A program made the translations under genes and the position numbers. A DNA stretch of 64,000 nt from Lysobacter arvi. Its GTDB lineage: Bacteria > Pseudomonadota > Gammaproteobacteria > Xanthomonadales > Xanthomonadaceae. Under the pieces are notes generated by a model. That model made no database searches. It was given only the letters and a program-made list of their open reading frames with translations, and was not told the origin of the DNA. Shown here one piece after another: positions 36,951-45,391 of the stretch. Numbering within the stretch: the stretch's first letter is position 1; each line of letters begins with the position of its first letter. Where the stretch lies: positions 1,178,001 through 1,242,000 of the forward strand of contig JARUHG010000001.1 of the NCBI GenBank assembly GCA_031216755.1, in the 5' to 3' direction.

Positions 36951-37787
36951 GTGGCCAAGAGATCGAAATTCTTCCGAGTCGCTGTCGAAGGCGCCACCAC
37001 CGACGGCCGCAAGATCGAACGCAAGTGGATCGAGCAATGCGCCCGCAACTACAACCCGCTCACGTATGGCGCCCGCGTGTGGCTGGAGCATATCCGCGGC
37101 ACGCTGCCCGACAGCCCGTTCCGCGCCTACGGCGACGTGGTCGCGCTCAAGGCCGAAGAGGTCGAGATCAATGGCGCAAAGAAGCTCGCGCTCTTCGCGC
37201 AGATCGAGCCGACGAATGACCTAGTCGCGCTGAACAAGTCGAAGCAGAAGCTCTACACCTCGGTCGAAATCGATCCCAGCTTTGCGGCGACCGGCGAGGC
37301 GTACCTGTTCGGCCTGGGCGTCACGGACAGCCCCGCGAGCCTCGGCACCGAGATCCTGGCGTTCGCCGCACAGAACCCCGACGCCAATCCGCTGCGCGAC
37401 CGCAAACAATCGGCCGACACGGTCATCTCCGCGGCGGAAGGCTTCACCCTGGAACTGGAAGAGGAAGCGAATGAGCCGTCACTCTTCAGCACCACCCTCG
37501 CGCAGGTGCGCAGCCTCCTGACGCGCAAGGGCAATGCTGACGACGCTCGCTTCAACGATCTCGCGCAGGTCTGCACTGAACTGGCCGAGTACGGCGAGGA
37601 GCTGGAAACCGCCCACGCGAAGACTCGAACCGAGTTCGCGGCTTACCGCACCACGAACGACGCCGCACTCAAATCCATCCAGGCCGAACTGGCCGCCTTG
37701 GCCGAGCAGTTCAGCACCGTCGAGCGGAACACCCCACGCCGGCCGCCCGCCACCGGCACTCAGCCGGGCACCACCACCGACTGCTGA
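36951..37787 (+). CDS. O: capsid scaffolding protein/protease (P2 gpO-like)
   Basis: A 278-aa scaffold with an N-terminal serine protease. The catalytic triad seems to be Asp18, His47 and Ser104 (ATTDGRK, WLEHIRG, YTSVEID), close to the positions known for P2 gpO. The C-terminal third is an alpha-helical scaffold domain (about 175-250, VRSLLTRKG, KTRTEFAAYRTTND). It guides head assembly and cleaves itself and the capsid protein. The start is GTG at 36951 with AGGAA eight bases upstream. It begins the rightward late operon. Confidence 0.93.
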   Translation: MAKRSKFFRVAVEGATTDGRKIERKWIEQCARNYNPLTYGARVWLEHIRGTLPDSPFRAYGDVVALKAEEVEINGAKKLALFAQIEPTNDLVALNKSKQKLYTSVEIDPSFAATGEAYLFGLGVTDSPASLGTEILAFAAQNPDANPLRDRKQSADTVISAAEGFTLELEEEANEPSLFSTTLAQVRSLLTRKGNADDARFNDLAQVCTELAEYGEELETAHAKTRTEFAAYRTTNDAALKSIQAELAALAEQFSTVERNTPRRPPATGTQPGTTTDC

Positions 37788-37826
37788 AGACCGGCACCGG
37801 CCACCTCTGCTCATTTCGGAGTTTCC

Positions 37827-38849
37827 ATGCGTAACGACACCCGCCTGCATTACAACGCGTACACCGCGCAGATCGCGGCCCTCAATGGCATTCCCGACGC
37901 GACCGTCAAGTTCGCGGTCGAGCCGACCATCCAGCAGAAGCTGGAGGACAAGATCCAGGAGAGCTCGGACTTCCTCACGCGCATCAACGTCATCGGCGTT
38001 CACGAACTCAAGGGCGAGCGACTGGGCCTGAGCGTCGGCTCGCCGATCGCCAGCACCACCGACACGAACGCCAAGGATCGCGCGACCAAGGATCCGTCCG
38101 CGCTCGATGCCCAGCAGTACGAATGCACGCAGACCAACAGCGATACCCACATCACGTACGCCAAGCTGGACGCGTGGGCGAAGTTCCCCGATTTCCAGAC
38201 GCGCGTGCGCGACGCCATCCTCCGGCAGCAGGCGCGCGACCGCATCATCATCGGCTTCAACGGCAAGAGCCGAGCCGCAACATCCAACCCTACGACGAAC
38301 CCGCTCCTGCAGGACGTCAACAAGGGCTGGCTGCAGCATTACCGCGAGAAGGCGCCGCAGCGGGTGCTGAACAAGGGCGCCACGGTGGGCGTCATCAAGG
38401 TCGGTAACGCAGCCGGTTGCGACTACCGCAATCTCGATGCGCTGGTGTTCGATGCGGTCAATCACCTGATCGAGCCGTGGTTCCAGGAAGACACGGAGCT
38501 GGTGGCGATGTGTGGCCGCAACCTGCTCGCGGACAAGTACTTCCCGCTGGTGAACAACAACGACGCGCCCAGCGAAAAGCTGGCCGCCGACCTGATCATC
38601 AGCCAGAAGCGCTTGGGCAACCTGCCCGCGGTCCGCGTGCCATTCCTCCCGGCCGGCACCATCCTGGTAACCCGCTACGACAACCTGTCGATCTACTACC
38701 AGGAGGGCTCGCGCCGGCGCGCCATCACCGACAACCCGAAGCGCGACCGCATCGAGAACTGGGAATCCTCCAACGACGCCTACGTCGTCGAGGACTTCGG
38801 CGCCGGCTGCCTGATCGAGAACGTCCAGGTCGCCGGAGCCGCGCTGTGA
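37827..38849 (+). CDS. N: major capsid protein (P2 gpN-like)
   Basis: A 340-aa protein that forms the T=7 or T=4 icosahedral head, HK97 fold. Distinctive segments are MRNDTRLHYNAYTAQIAALNG, SDFLTRINVIGVHELKGERLGL, DNPKRDRIENWESSNDAYVVEDFGAGCLIENV. Full family length. The ATG at 37827 follows GGAG. It starts 39 nt after O and overlaps M by the sequence GTGA. Confidence 0.96.
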   Translation: MRNDTRLHYNAYTAQIAALNGIPDATVKFAVEPTIQQKLEDKIQESSDFLTRINVIGVHELKGERLGLSVGSPIASTTDTNAKDRATKDPSALDAQQYECTQTNSDTHITYAKLDAWAKFPDFQTRVRDAILRQQARDRIIIGFNGKSRAATSNPTTNPLLQDVNKGWLQHYREKAPQRVLNKGATVGVIKVGNAAGCDYRNLDALVFDAVNHLIEPWFQEDTELVAMCGRNLLADKYFPLVNNNDAPSEKLAADLIISQKRLGNLPAVRVPFLPAGTILVTRYDNLSIYYQEGSRRRAITDNPKRDRIENWESSNDAYVVEDFGAGCLIENVQVAGAAL

Positions 38850-39544
38850 CGCTCGCGCGCAACCATTTCCAGCGGGAGTCCGCGGCGCGTGCCGCGGCGC
38901 TCTCGGGCGCCGAGGCGAGCACCGTCCAGGGCACCGTGTACGAGCTCGCGCTCAACCAGCTCGCGCAAGCCCAGCGGCAGCTGTCCGCCGTGCAATCCAT
39001 CGAGCGAAAGGTAGAGCTGAAGCGGCAACTGCTGCCCGCCTTCGATGCCTATGTCGAAGGCGCGCTCGAGGGCGGCCGCGGTGCGCAGGACGACGTGCTC
39101 ACCACGGTGATGATGTGGCGCATCGACACCGGCGACATCGCCGGTGCGCTGCCGGTCGCCGCGTACGCGCTTCAGCATGGCCTGCGCCTGCCGGAGCGCT
39201 ACAAGCGCACCTTGCCCACTGCGCTTGCGGAGGAGGCGGCCGAGACCGCACTGCAGCGCATCCAGGCCGGCTCCGCTCCCGCCCTGGACGATCTGTACGG
39301 GGTCGACCAGCTGACCGAAGACCGTGACATGCCGGACGAGGTGCGCGCGAAGTTGCACAAGGCGCTCGGCCTCGGGCACGAGTTCCCCGTCGATGACGAG
39401 GACGCGGCTGAGGCCATCACGCGCCTGAAAGCGGCGCTCAAGCATCTCAACCGCGCGTTGGTGCTGCACGACAAGGTCGGTGTGAAGAAGGACATCGAAC
39501 GCATCGAGCGCGAACTGAAACAAGCCAGCGCGAACGCTGGTTGA
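38846..39544 (+). CDS. M: terminase endonuclease subunit (P2 gpM-like)
   Basis: A 232-aa small terminase subunit. Conserved features include RNHFQRESAARAAA at the start, YELALNQLAQAQRQLSAVQSIERKVELKRQLLPAFDAYVEGAL, and VMMWRIDTGDIAGALPVAAYALQHGLRLPERYKR. gpM carries the endonuclease that cuts cos, together with the ATPase gpP. The start is GTG at 38846, overlapping the N stop. Normal length. Confidence 0.93.
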   Translation: MTLARNHFQRESAARAAALSGAEASTVQGTVYELALNQLAQAQRQLSAVQSIERKVELKRQLLPAFDAYVEGALEGGRGAQDDVLTTVMMWRIDTGDIAGALPVAAYALQHGLRLPERYKRTLPTALAEEAAETALQRIQAGSAPALDDLYGVDQLTEDRDMPDEVRAKLHKALGLGHEFPVDDEDAAEAITRLKAALKHLNRALVLHDKVGVKKDIERIERELKQASANAG

Positions 39545-39571
39545 CCCTGTCGCCCACGGCGCCGCGGCGGC

Positions 39572-39608
39572 GCGTGGTCGGTTCGGGCTCGCCCGTGACC
39601 GACCACGC
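39572..39608. repeat. 11-bp inverted repeat between M and L
   Basis: GCGTGGTCGGT (39572-39582) pairs perfectly with ACCGACCACGC (39598-39608) around a 15-nt loop. It fills part of the 87-bp M-L gap. No T-run follows. It may be an mRNA-processing hairpin. Confidence 0.55.
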
Positions 39609-39631
39609 CCACCGCCGCATTCGAGGACACC

Positions 39632-40099
39632 ATGAACGGCTTCGTCGCAATCGCCCCCGCCTCGAAACAGGACCAGGTGGTCCGCAATGACGGCTGGTTC
39701 CCGGACGTCTCGTTGGCCGACGTGCGCGCCGCGACGCGGCTGGACAACACCATCACCGACCTGCGCCTGCGTGAGTCGGTCGCCGCCGCAATCATCGAAA
39801 TCAACGACGAGCTGGCCGACTGGGCCGCGGCCAAGCAGGCGCTCGGCATCGCGCGCCTGGAGCACGCTGACGGCGCAGCCGCTGGCGGAGATCTGCGCTC
39901 GGCCGTGCTCTACCGCCGCGCCGTTTACAGCCTGGTGCAGGCGGACCTGCGGGAGCAGTACCGCGATTTCGACAGCACGAACTCCGGCCAGCGCCGCGCC
40001 AGCGAGCAGACCGAATCCGCCGATGAAGCGCGGCGCAATGCGCGCTGGGCCACTGCGGCGCTGCTCGGCCGTCGCCACACCACCGTGGACCTCATCTGA
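39632..40099 (+). CDS. L: head completion/stabilization protein (P2 gpL-like)
   Basis: A 155-aa head-completion protein. NDGWFPDVSLADVRAATRLD and VAAAIIEINDELADW, then RAVYSLVQADLREQYRDFDS and RRNARWATAALLGR, are the gpL family pattern. It sits at the head-tail joint after DNA packaging. The ATG at 39632 lies after GAGGACACC. Its TGA overlaps the ATG of X by one base. Confidence 0.93.
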   Translation: MNGFVAIAPASKQDQVVRNDGWFPDVSLADVRAATRLDNTITDLRLRESVAAAIIEINDELADWAAAKQALGIARLEHADGAAAGGDLRSAVLYRRAVYSLVQADLREQYRDFDSTNSGQRRASEQTESADEARRNARWATAALLGRRHTTVDLI

Positions 40100-40308
40100 T
40101 GCGCGTCTTCGCCAATCAGGGCGACACCCTGGACCTGCTGTGTTGGCGCCACCTCGGCGAGACCGACGGCGTCGTCGAGGCCGCGCTCGCGCTCAATCCC
40201 GGCCTCGCCGAGTTGGGCGCGGTGCTGCCGATCGGCACGCCTGTGGATCTGCCCGATCTGGCACCCAGCGCGCCGCTGAGCGCCGACCTCATCCAACTTT
40301 GGGACTGA
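40099..40308 (+). CDS. X: tail protein X (P2 gpX-like)
   Basis: A 69-aa LysM-like tail protein: RVFANQGDTLDLLCWRHLG, then EAALALNPGLAELGAVLPIGTPVDLP, matches the small gpX family. It is essential for tail assembly in P2, with an uncertain mechanism. It is coupled to L by TGATG. Confidence 0.9.
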   Translation: MRVFANQGDTLDLLCWRHLGETDGVVEAALALNPGLAELGAVLPIGTPVDLPDLAPSAPLSADLIQLWD

Positions 40309-40311
40309 CGC

Positions 40312-40677
40312 ATGGCCGTGCCCACCACCCTTACCGCTACTGCGACGCTCGCCACGGGCGTCGGCATTGCGGCACTGATGCCGGGCATCAACGGCGACGC
40401 CCTCATCGGCGCATTTGCCGGCGGCACGCTGTTCGTCGTCTCCGCCCGCAACTTCGCCCGCTGGGAGCGCTGCGCCTACCTGGCCGTCAGCGTTCCGCTC
40501 GGTTATCTCGGAGCGCCGGAAGTCCAGCACTTCTTTCCCGGGCGGTCCATCGGCCTGGCCGCCTTTGTCGCCGGCGCCTGCGGCGTCACGATCACCCTCG
40601 CCATCATCCGCGCCTGCCAACACGTCGACTTCACCGCGCTGCTCGACACCTTCGTCCGGGGCAAGCGCCGTGATTGA
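40312..40677 (+). CDS. putative holin
   Basis: A 121-aa membrane protein with three to four hydrophobic segments (about 10-30, 33-47, 52-68, 80-100), a short N-terminus and a basic C-terminal end (FVRGKRRD). Its place after X matches the P2 holin position, although it is not obviously homologous to P2 gpY. It begins 3 nt after X. It overlaps the next small membrane protein by 8 nt. Holins open the inner membrane to release endolysin. Confidence 0.7.
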   Translation: MAVPTTLTATATLATGVGIAALMPGINGDALIGAFAGGTLFVVSARNFARWERCAYLAVSVPLGYLGAPEVQHFFPGRSIGLAAFVAGACGVTITLAIIRACQHVDFTALLDTFVRGKRRD

Positions 40678-40951
40678 TCCGATCGCACTGTGCACCGCGG
40701 TCGCCTGCGTTGCGATCTGCCTTCGCCTGCTCACCTACGAACGCCAGCGCACGACGCGATTCCGCCCCGGCGTGAGCGCGTGCGCGTGGCTGCTCATCGT
40801 CTGCACCGCCGCCAATGCGGTGCGCCTCACCGAGGCTTGCCTGCGCCCCGGCAGCGCGTCGCTGTGGCTCCTCGGCCCCCTCCTCGTGCTGCTCGTGCTG
40901 CTGATGCAGGCGCGCGGCAACCTCGCCCGTCTCGTGGACTTCCCGCAATGA
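40670..40951 (+). CDS. second putative holin or antiholin
   Basis: A 93-aa protein with three hydrophobic stretches (about 4-20, 37-55, 66-84) and a basic loop (TYERQRTTRFRPG). The pattern resembles the small three-helix phage holin families. The start is GTG at 40670, inside the preceding gene; it ends in an ATGA overlap with the endolysin gene. Two membrane proteins before an endolysin usually act as a holin-antiholin pair. Confidence 0.65.
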   Translation: MIDPIALCTAVACVAICLRLLTYERQRTTRFRPGVSACAWLLIVCTAANAVRLTEACLRPGSASLWLLGPLLVLLVLLMQARGNLARLVDFPQ

Positions 40952-41574
40952 ACCTCACTCCCTCGGCGCTCGCCCAAGCCGTCCAATGTCCCCGCGCTCG
41001 TGCCGAGCGCTGGGCCGGTCCGCTCAGCGCGGCCATGCAACGCTTCGGCATCACCAACGGAAAGCGCGCCGCCGCGTTCCTCGCCCAGGTCGGCCACGAG
41101 AGCGCCAGCCTTTTGCGCGTGGAAGAGAGCCTGAACTACAGCGTCGGCAGGCTGCTGGAGGTCTTCGGGAATCGCATCTGCGCGGCGGACGCGCCCAGGT
41201 TCGCCCGCAATCCCGAAGGGCTCGCCAACAGGGTTTACGGCGGCCGCGCGGATCTGGGCAACGGCCCCGAGTCGTGCGGCGACGGTTGGCTGTTCCGCGG
41301 ACGTGGGCTGATCCAGGTCACGGGCCGCGCCAACTACGCCGAGATGGCCGTTCTGCTCGGCCTGCCGCTCCTCGAAGAACCGGGCCTTCTGGTCGAGCCC
41401 GTCCATGCCGCCGCCTCGGCCGCCGCGTTCTGGCGCGCGCGCCGGTGCAATGAGCTGGCCGACGCCGGCGAGTTCGCCTCCATCACGCGGCGCATCAACA
41501 AGGCGATGCTGGGTCAGACTGATCGCGTGAACCGCTGGAAGCTCGCCTGCAGCGCGCTGGGTGTGCGCGCGTGA
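40948..41574 (+). CDS. GH19 endolysin
   Basis: A 208-aa glycoside hydrolase family 19 lysozyme/chitinase-type endolysin. AAFLAQVGHESASLLRVEESLNYS holds the catalytic Glu after GH (the general acid HES/E site); GDGWLFRGRGLIQVTGRANY is the second diagnostic block, and AAFWRARRCNELAD with ITRRINKAMLG ends the fold. No signal peptide is visible, so holins must release it. It overlaps the holin gene before it (ATGA) and R after it (GTGA). Confidence 0.93.
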   Translation: MNLTPSALAQAVQCPRARAERWAGPLSAAMQRFGITNGKRAAAFLAQVGHESASLLRVEESLNYSVGRLLEVFGNRICAADAPRFARNPEGLANRVYGGRADLGNGPESCGDGWLFRGRGLIQVTGRANYAEMAVLLGLPLLEEPGLLVEPVHAAASAAAFWRARRCNELADAGEFASITRRINKAMLGQTDRVNRWKLACSALGVRA

Positions 41575-41996
41575 TCAAGCCCGGCAGTCTGCGCGAGCAC
41601 CTCGTTGCGGCCTTGCCGCGGCTGTCGGAATCGCCCGACAAGCTACTGGTGTTCATCGACGCCGGGCGCGCCATCGCGACCGGCGTGGAAACCATGTCGT
41701 TCGAGTACCGGTACAACCTCAACCTGGTGCTGACCGACTTCAGCGGCGGACCTGACGACGTCTTCGTGCCGTTGCTGCAATGGGTGCGCCTGCACCAGCG
41801 CGAGCTGCTCGACAACCCGCAACGCCGCGACGAGATCCGCTTCGAAGCCGACCTGCTCGATCATGGCCAGGTTGACCTGTCGATCACCCTCCCGCTGACC
41901 GAGCGCGTCATCGTTCGCCAGCAGGAAGGCGGTGGCATCGCGATCGCGCATGCGCCAGAGCCGGAACTGCCGCCCGCAATCTACGGGACGCCATGA
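41571..41996 (+). CDS. R: tail completion protein (P2 gpR-like)
   Basis: A 141-aa tail-completion protein: MIKPGSLREHLVAALPRL, FEYRYNLNLVLTDF, VFVPLLQWVRLHQRELL, ISLTLPLTER-like end. gpR finishes the head-proximal tail end. The start is GTG at 41571; the endolysin stop overlaps. Short family-length protein, well conserved. Confidence 0.9.
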   Translation: MIKPGSLREHLVAALPRLSESPDKLLVFIDAGRAIATGVETMSFEYRYNLNLVLTDFSGGPDDVFVPLLQWVRLHQRELLDNPQRRDEIRFEADLLDHGQVDLSITLPLTERVIVRQQEGGGIAIAHAPEPELPPAIYGTP

Positions 41997-42448
41997 CTGA
42001 CGAGCTGGACCGGCTCGAGTCGTGGGCTGGCGCGCTGCTCGCGCGCGTGGCGCCCACGCAACGGCGACAGCTTGCGCTGCGCATCGCGCGGGACGTGCGC
42101 ACGGACCAGCAGCGGCGGATCGCCGAGCAGCGAAACCCGGATGGCTCACCTTTCGCACCACGAAGCGCCCGCTTCCGGGACAAGTCAGGCCGGATCCGCC
42201 GGCGGGCCATGTTTGCAAAGCTGCGGACCAGCAAGCACCTGAAAGCGCGCGCGGACGCGAACGTGGCGGAGGTGGGTTTCACCGGCCGTACGTCGCGTCT
42301 CGCCAGCGTTCACCAGTACGGCGGAAGCGACCGCATGTCGCGCACTGGACCGCGCGTGCGCTACCCCGCTCGAAGGTTGCTCGGCCTTGCTCCCGACAGC
42401 ACCGAATGCATCCGCGAGATGATCTTGCGCCACATCAGCGAAAACTAG
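41993..42448 (+). CDS. S: tail completion protein (P2 gpS-like)
   Basis: A 151-aa virion morphogenesis protein: LESWAGALLARVAPTQRRQLA and RRIAEQRNPDGSPFAPR, then KLRTSKHLKARADANVAEVGFTGRTSRLASVHQYG, ending in PARRLLGLAPDS. These fit the gpS family that closes the tail. It is coupled to R by ATGA and is last in the O-operon, followed by an 83-bp gap with a late-promoter site. Confidence 0.92.
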   Translation: MTDELDRLESWAGALLARVAPTQRRQLALRIARDVRTDQQRRIAEQRNPDGSPFAPRSARFRDKSGRIRRRAMFAKLRTSKHLKARADANVAEVGFTGRTSRLASVHQYGGSDRMSRTGPRVRYPARRLLGLAPDSTECIREMILRHISEN

Positions 42449-42467
42449 TCGCAGTCGGTCGCCAGCG

Positions 42468-42492
42468 TGTATTGACTGACTAACGCGATAGA
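42468..42492 (+). promoter_or_regulatory. candidate late-promoter activator site upstream of J
   Basis: TGT-ATTGACTGACTA-ACG (42468-42485) is TGT-N12-AC(G), one base from the Ogr/Delta consensus. The overlapping GACTGACTAACGCGATAGA (42474-42492) aligns with the P and V sites at about 13 of 19 positions. It lies in the only long gap between S and J. Confidence 0.4.
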
Positions 42493-42531
42493 GCCGTCGC
42501 TCCACGCGCGTGCGTGGCACACGATGATGGC

Positions 42532-43434
42532 ATGTACATCTCCACCGCCGTCGACCTCAGTCGCCTGCCCGTGCCCGACATCGTCGAGCAGGTCAGCTAC
42601 GAGAGGAACCTCGCTGAGCTGACGGCAGACTTCAAGAGTCGTTGCATCGCGCGAGGCGTGGCCTTCGATGCACTAGTCGAATCCGATCCCGCGATGATCC
42701 TGCTGCAGGTGTACGCCTATCGCGTAACGCTCTTGCGCCAGGACTTCAACGACCGGCTGAAGTCCGTGCTTCTCGCATACGCCACGGGCACGATGCTCGA
42801 CCACCTGGGCGCTCTCATGGGCGTCACCCGCCTTCAGCTTGACGCGGGCGATCCATCGCGCGGCATTGCTCCGACGTTCGAGAATGACGGCGATTTCCGC
42901 CGTCGGATTGTGCTGGCGCCGGAGTCCTACTCGGTGGCGGGGCCCGAGGGGGCCTACCTGTTCCACACCCTCAGCGCCGACCCGCGCGTGTTGGACGCCT
43001 CGATCGACTCCCCGCGCCCCGGCGAGGTCGTCGTGTCGGTGCTGTCGCGCACGGGCGACGGCATCGCACCGCCGGACCTGCTCGCGGCCGTCAATGCCGC
43101 CCTGAGCGCGGAGAACGTGCGTCCGCTCGACGACGAGGTGAGCGTGATCCCAGCCACGCTGGTCCCGTACCAGATCCGCGCGACGATCTACTGCCTGGAC
43201 GGTCCGGACGCCGCGGTGGTGCGCGCCGAGTCGCGCCGCCGGCTCGATGCATACGTCGAGTCGGTCCACATGCTGGGCCGCGACGTCACGCTGTCCGGAC
43301 TCTACGCGGCCCTGCATTCCGAAGGCGTGCAGCGCGTCGAGCTGCACGAGCCGAAAGCCAACATCGTGATCGCGCGCGCCCAGGCGTCGCGCTGCACGGG
43401 AATCGAACTGCTGGACGGCGGCATCGGTGAATAG
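42532..43434 (+). CDS. J: baseplate assembly protein (P2 gpJ-like)
   Basis: A 300-aa baseplate wedge protein. VDLSRLPVPDIVEQVSYERNL at the start, AYRVTLLRQDFNDRLKSVLLAYATG and FENDGDFRRRIVLAPESYSVAGPEGAYLFHTL are diagnostic for gpJ. The ATG at 42532 is chosen; an in-frame GTG at 42514 adds six residues. Order differs from P2, in which V and W come first: here J starts the tail-fibre block. Confidence 0.93.
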   Translation: MYISTAVDLSRLPVPDIVEQVSYERNLAELTADFKSRCIARGVAFDALVESDPAMILLQVYAYRVTLLRQDFNDRLKSVLLAYATGTMLDHLGALMGVTRLQLDAGDPSRGIAPTFENDGDFRRRIVLAPESYSVAGPEGAYLFHTLSADPRVLDASIDSPRPGEVVVSVLSRTGDGIAPPDLLAAVNAALSAENVRPLDDEVSVIPATLVPYQIRATIYCLDGPDAAVVRAESRRRLDAYVESVHMLGRDVTLSGLYAALHSEGVQRVELHEPKANIVIARAQASRCTGIELLDGGIGE

Positions 43435-44074
43435 CGTGCTGCCGCCCAACGCGACGCCTCTGATGCGCGCCCTGGAGGAGGTCGGGGCCGCGCATCTGGC
43501 GCGCATCGACGTCCCCACGCGCGACCTGTGGAATCCCGATACGTGTCCCGAGCCGCTGCTCCCGTGGCTCGCGTACTCGGTGTCCATCGATACCTGGCAG
43601 TCCTACTGGCCCGAGCCGGTCAAACGCGAACGCATTCGCCGCGCAATCGCGATCCAACGCCACAAGGGCACCGTCGGAGCGGTCAAGGCGGCGGTCGCGT
43701 CCTTCGGCGCAACCGTCGTCCTTCGCGAGTGGTGGCAGCAGCAGCCACACGGCGCGCCGCACACCTTCACGCTCACGCTCAACGTCCGCGATCTCAACGG
43801 GCAACCCGCCTCGGCGCGCTTCGTCGACGACGTGATCGCCGAGGTGCGACGGGTGAAGCCGGCGCGCAGCCACTTCACCTTCACGCAGGGCGTTCAAGCC
43901 GGTGCGTCGATCGGCATCGTCGCCGCAGCGCGGATGGCCACCCACGTTCGCCTGCGCGTGACGGGAGCAGCGGCAACCGATGACGGCGCCCGCACGTTGC
44001 CGTTGCATCCGCACGCGGCCTGCGAGTCGCTCCCGCCTCAAGCCCCGGAACTGCGCTTCCGCAACGACTTCTGA
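43427..44074 (+). CDS. I: tail protein I (P2 gpI-like)
   Basis: A 215-aa baseplate protein: NATPLMRALEEVGAAHLARID, RDLWNPDTCPEPLLPWLAYSVSIDTWQSYWPEPVKRERI and HKGTVGAVKAAVASFG mark gpI. It links fibre and baseplate. The start is GTG at 43427; the 8-nt overlap with J implies coupling. The C-terminal part is Ala/Arg-rich and variable. Confidence 0.92.
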   Translation: MNSVLPPNATPLMRALEEVGAAHLARIDVPTRDLWNPDTCPEPLLPWLAYSVSIDTWQSYWPEPVKRERIRRAIAIQRHKGTVGAVKAAVASFGATVVLREWWQQQPHGAPHTFTLTLNVRDLNGQPASARFVDDVIAEVRRVKPARSHFTFTQGVQAGASIGIVAAARMATHVRLRVTGAAATDDGARTLPLHPHAACESLPPQAPELRFRNDF

Positions 44075-44076
44075 CC

Positions 44077-45390
44077 ATGACCGGCCTGCAACTCACCATC
44101 ACCCAGACGGGCATGAGCGCACTGCTCAACGCCGAACGCACGGGCACCAACGCGGTCCGCATTGCCGCGGTCGGGTTTACCGCCAAGGCCTTCGAGCCCA
44201 AAGCATCGCTCACCGCGCTTCCCGGCGAGATGAAGCGGTTGGTGACGTTCGGCGGCACGGTCGCCGGCGACAACCTGATTCACGTCAGCATCCGGGATGA
44301 GGGCACCAGCTCGTACGCGGTGCGCGGCATCGGCCTGTACCTGCAGGACGGGCGGCTCTTCGCCGTATACGCCCAGGACGAACCGATCGTCGAGAAGTCC
44401 GCACAGGCGGGGCTGGTGCTCGACGTCGATGCGGCTTTCGTCGGCGTCAACGTCAACCAGGTGCAGTTCGGATCCACGCAGTTCCTCAACCCGCCTGCCA
44501 CGACCGAGACGCTAGGCGTGGTCGAACTCGCCACCGTGGCGGAAGCGCTCGCCGGCGTGGACGGCCAGCGGGCCATCACGCCCGCGGCCATGCTCGCCGC
44601 CATGAACAAGGCGCTCGCGAGCGTGCGGCGCTACGTGCCAGGTCAGATCGTGCCGATCGCCGGTGGCGCGCTGCCGGATGGCGTCCTGTTGTGCAATGGC
44701 GCTGCTGTCTCCCGCACGCAGTACGCGAGCCTCTTTCAAGTCATCGGCACCACGTACGGCGCCGGTGACGGCAAGACCACGTTCAATCTGCCTTCCATCA
44801 AGGAAGGCACCGTCATCACCCACACCAACGACCCCAACAAGGTCGGCCAGTTCACGTCCGGGCAAACGATCTCGCACGCACACGCGGCCGCGCTCACTGC
44901 CGCGGGCGAACACGCACACACCACGACCGTGCTGGGCGCCGGTGCGCACGGTCACGGAGCGAGCGTCACCGCTGCGGGCGATCACCAGCACGGCGCCTGG
45001 ACCGACCAGCAGGGCTGGCACGGCCACACCGGCTCGACCACGGTCAATGGCGAGCACGCGCACAGCCTTGGGCGCTTCATCCCGCGCTACGGAACAGGCG
45101 GGGACGCCGGCTTCCATGAAGCCAATGACGGGCGCGTTTGGACGAACGCGACCGGCGCGCACAGCCATTCGTTGTACATCGACGGCAACGGTGCCCATGC
45201 GCACAACGTGGGGATGAACTCGGCAGGAAGTCACAGCCATACCGTGTCCGTCGCGACGCAAGGCAATCACACGCACGCCATCACGCAGGCAGCCGCCGGC
45301 GGCCACAGCCACGCAATCACGATCAACAACACCGGCGGCACGGACAACCTGCCCGCCGGTCTCCGCATGATGTACTGCATCGCCTACTGA
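44077..45390 (+). CDS. tail fibre protein with His-rich repeats (gpH-like)
   Basis: A 437-aa receptor-binding fibre. The N-terminal ~150 residues are the phage tail-collar-fibre type (GLQLTITQTGMSALLNAERTG). A tail-collar domain lies near 190-255 (GQIVPIAGGALPDGVLLCNGAAVSRTQYASLFQVIGTTYG). Residues about 265-425 carry more than ten H-x-H or H-x-H-like pairs (HAHAAALT, EHAHTTT, GHGASV, HSHTVS, HTHAIT) spaced about 13-15 residues. In P2 and T4 short fibres HxH motifs bind iron and lock the trimer. Compared with P2 gpH it is short, so the receptor-binding tip must be the His-repeat part. It determines host range. Confidence 0.88.
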   Translation: MTGLQLTITQTGMSALLNAERTGTNAVRIAAVGFTAKAFEPKASLTALPGEMKRLVTFGGTVAGDNLIHVSIRDEGTSSYAVRGIGLYLQDGRLFAVYAQDEPIVEKSAQAGLVLDVDAAFVGVNVNQVQFGSTQFLNPPATTETLGVVELATVAEALAGVDGQRAITPAAMLAAMNKALASVRRYVPGQIVPIAGGALPDGVLLCNGAAVSRTQYASLFQVIGTTYGAGDGKTTFNLPSIKEGTVITHTNDPNKVGQFTSGQTISHAHAAALTAAGEHAHTTTVLGAGAHGHGASVTAAGDHQHGAWTDQQGWHGHTGSTTVNGEHAHSLGRFIPRYGTGGDAGFHEANDGRVWTNATGAHSHSLYIDGNGAHAHNVGMNSAGSHSHTVSVATQGNHTHAITQAAAGGHSHAITINNTGGTDNLPAGLRMMYCIAY

Positions 45391-45391
45391 T

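Noticed and set aside
39545-39631. Additional Ogr-type site before L
   Set aside because: No TGT/AGT-N12-ACA arrangement is present in this gap; L is probably transcribed from the O promoter.
44880-45340. DNA-level repeat array (CRISPR-like) in the fibre gene
   Set aside because: The periodicity is in the protein (HxH blocks); DNA copies are not near-identical and lie within a coding frame. No CRISPR array is present in the window.
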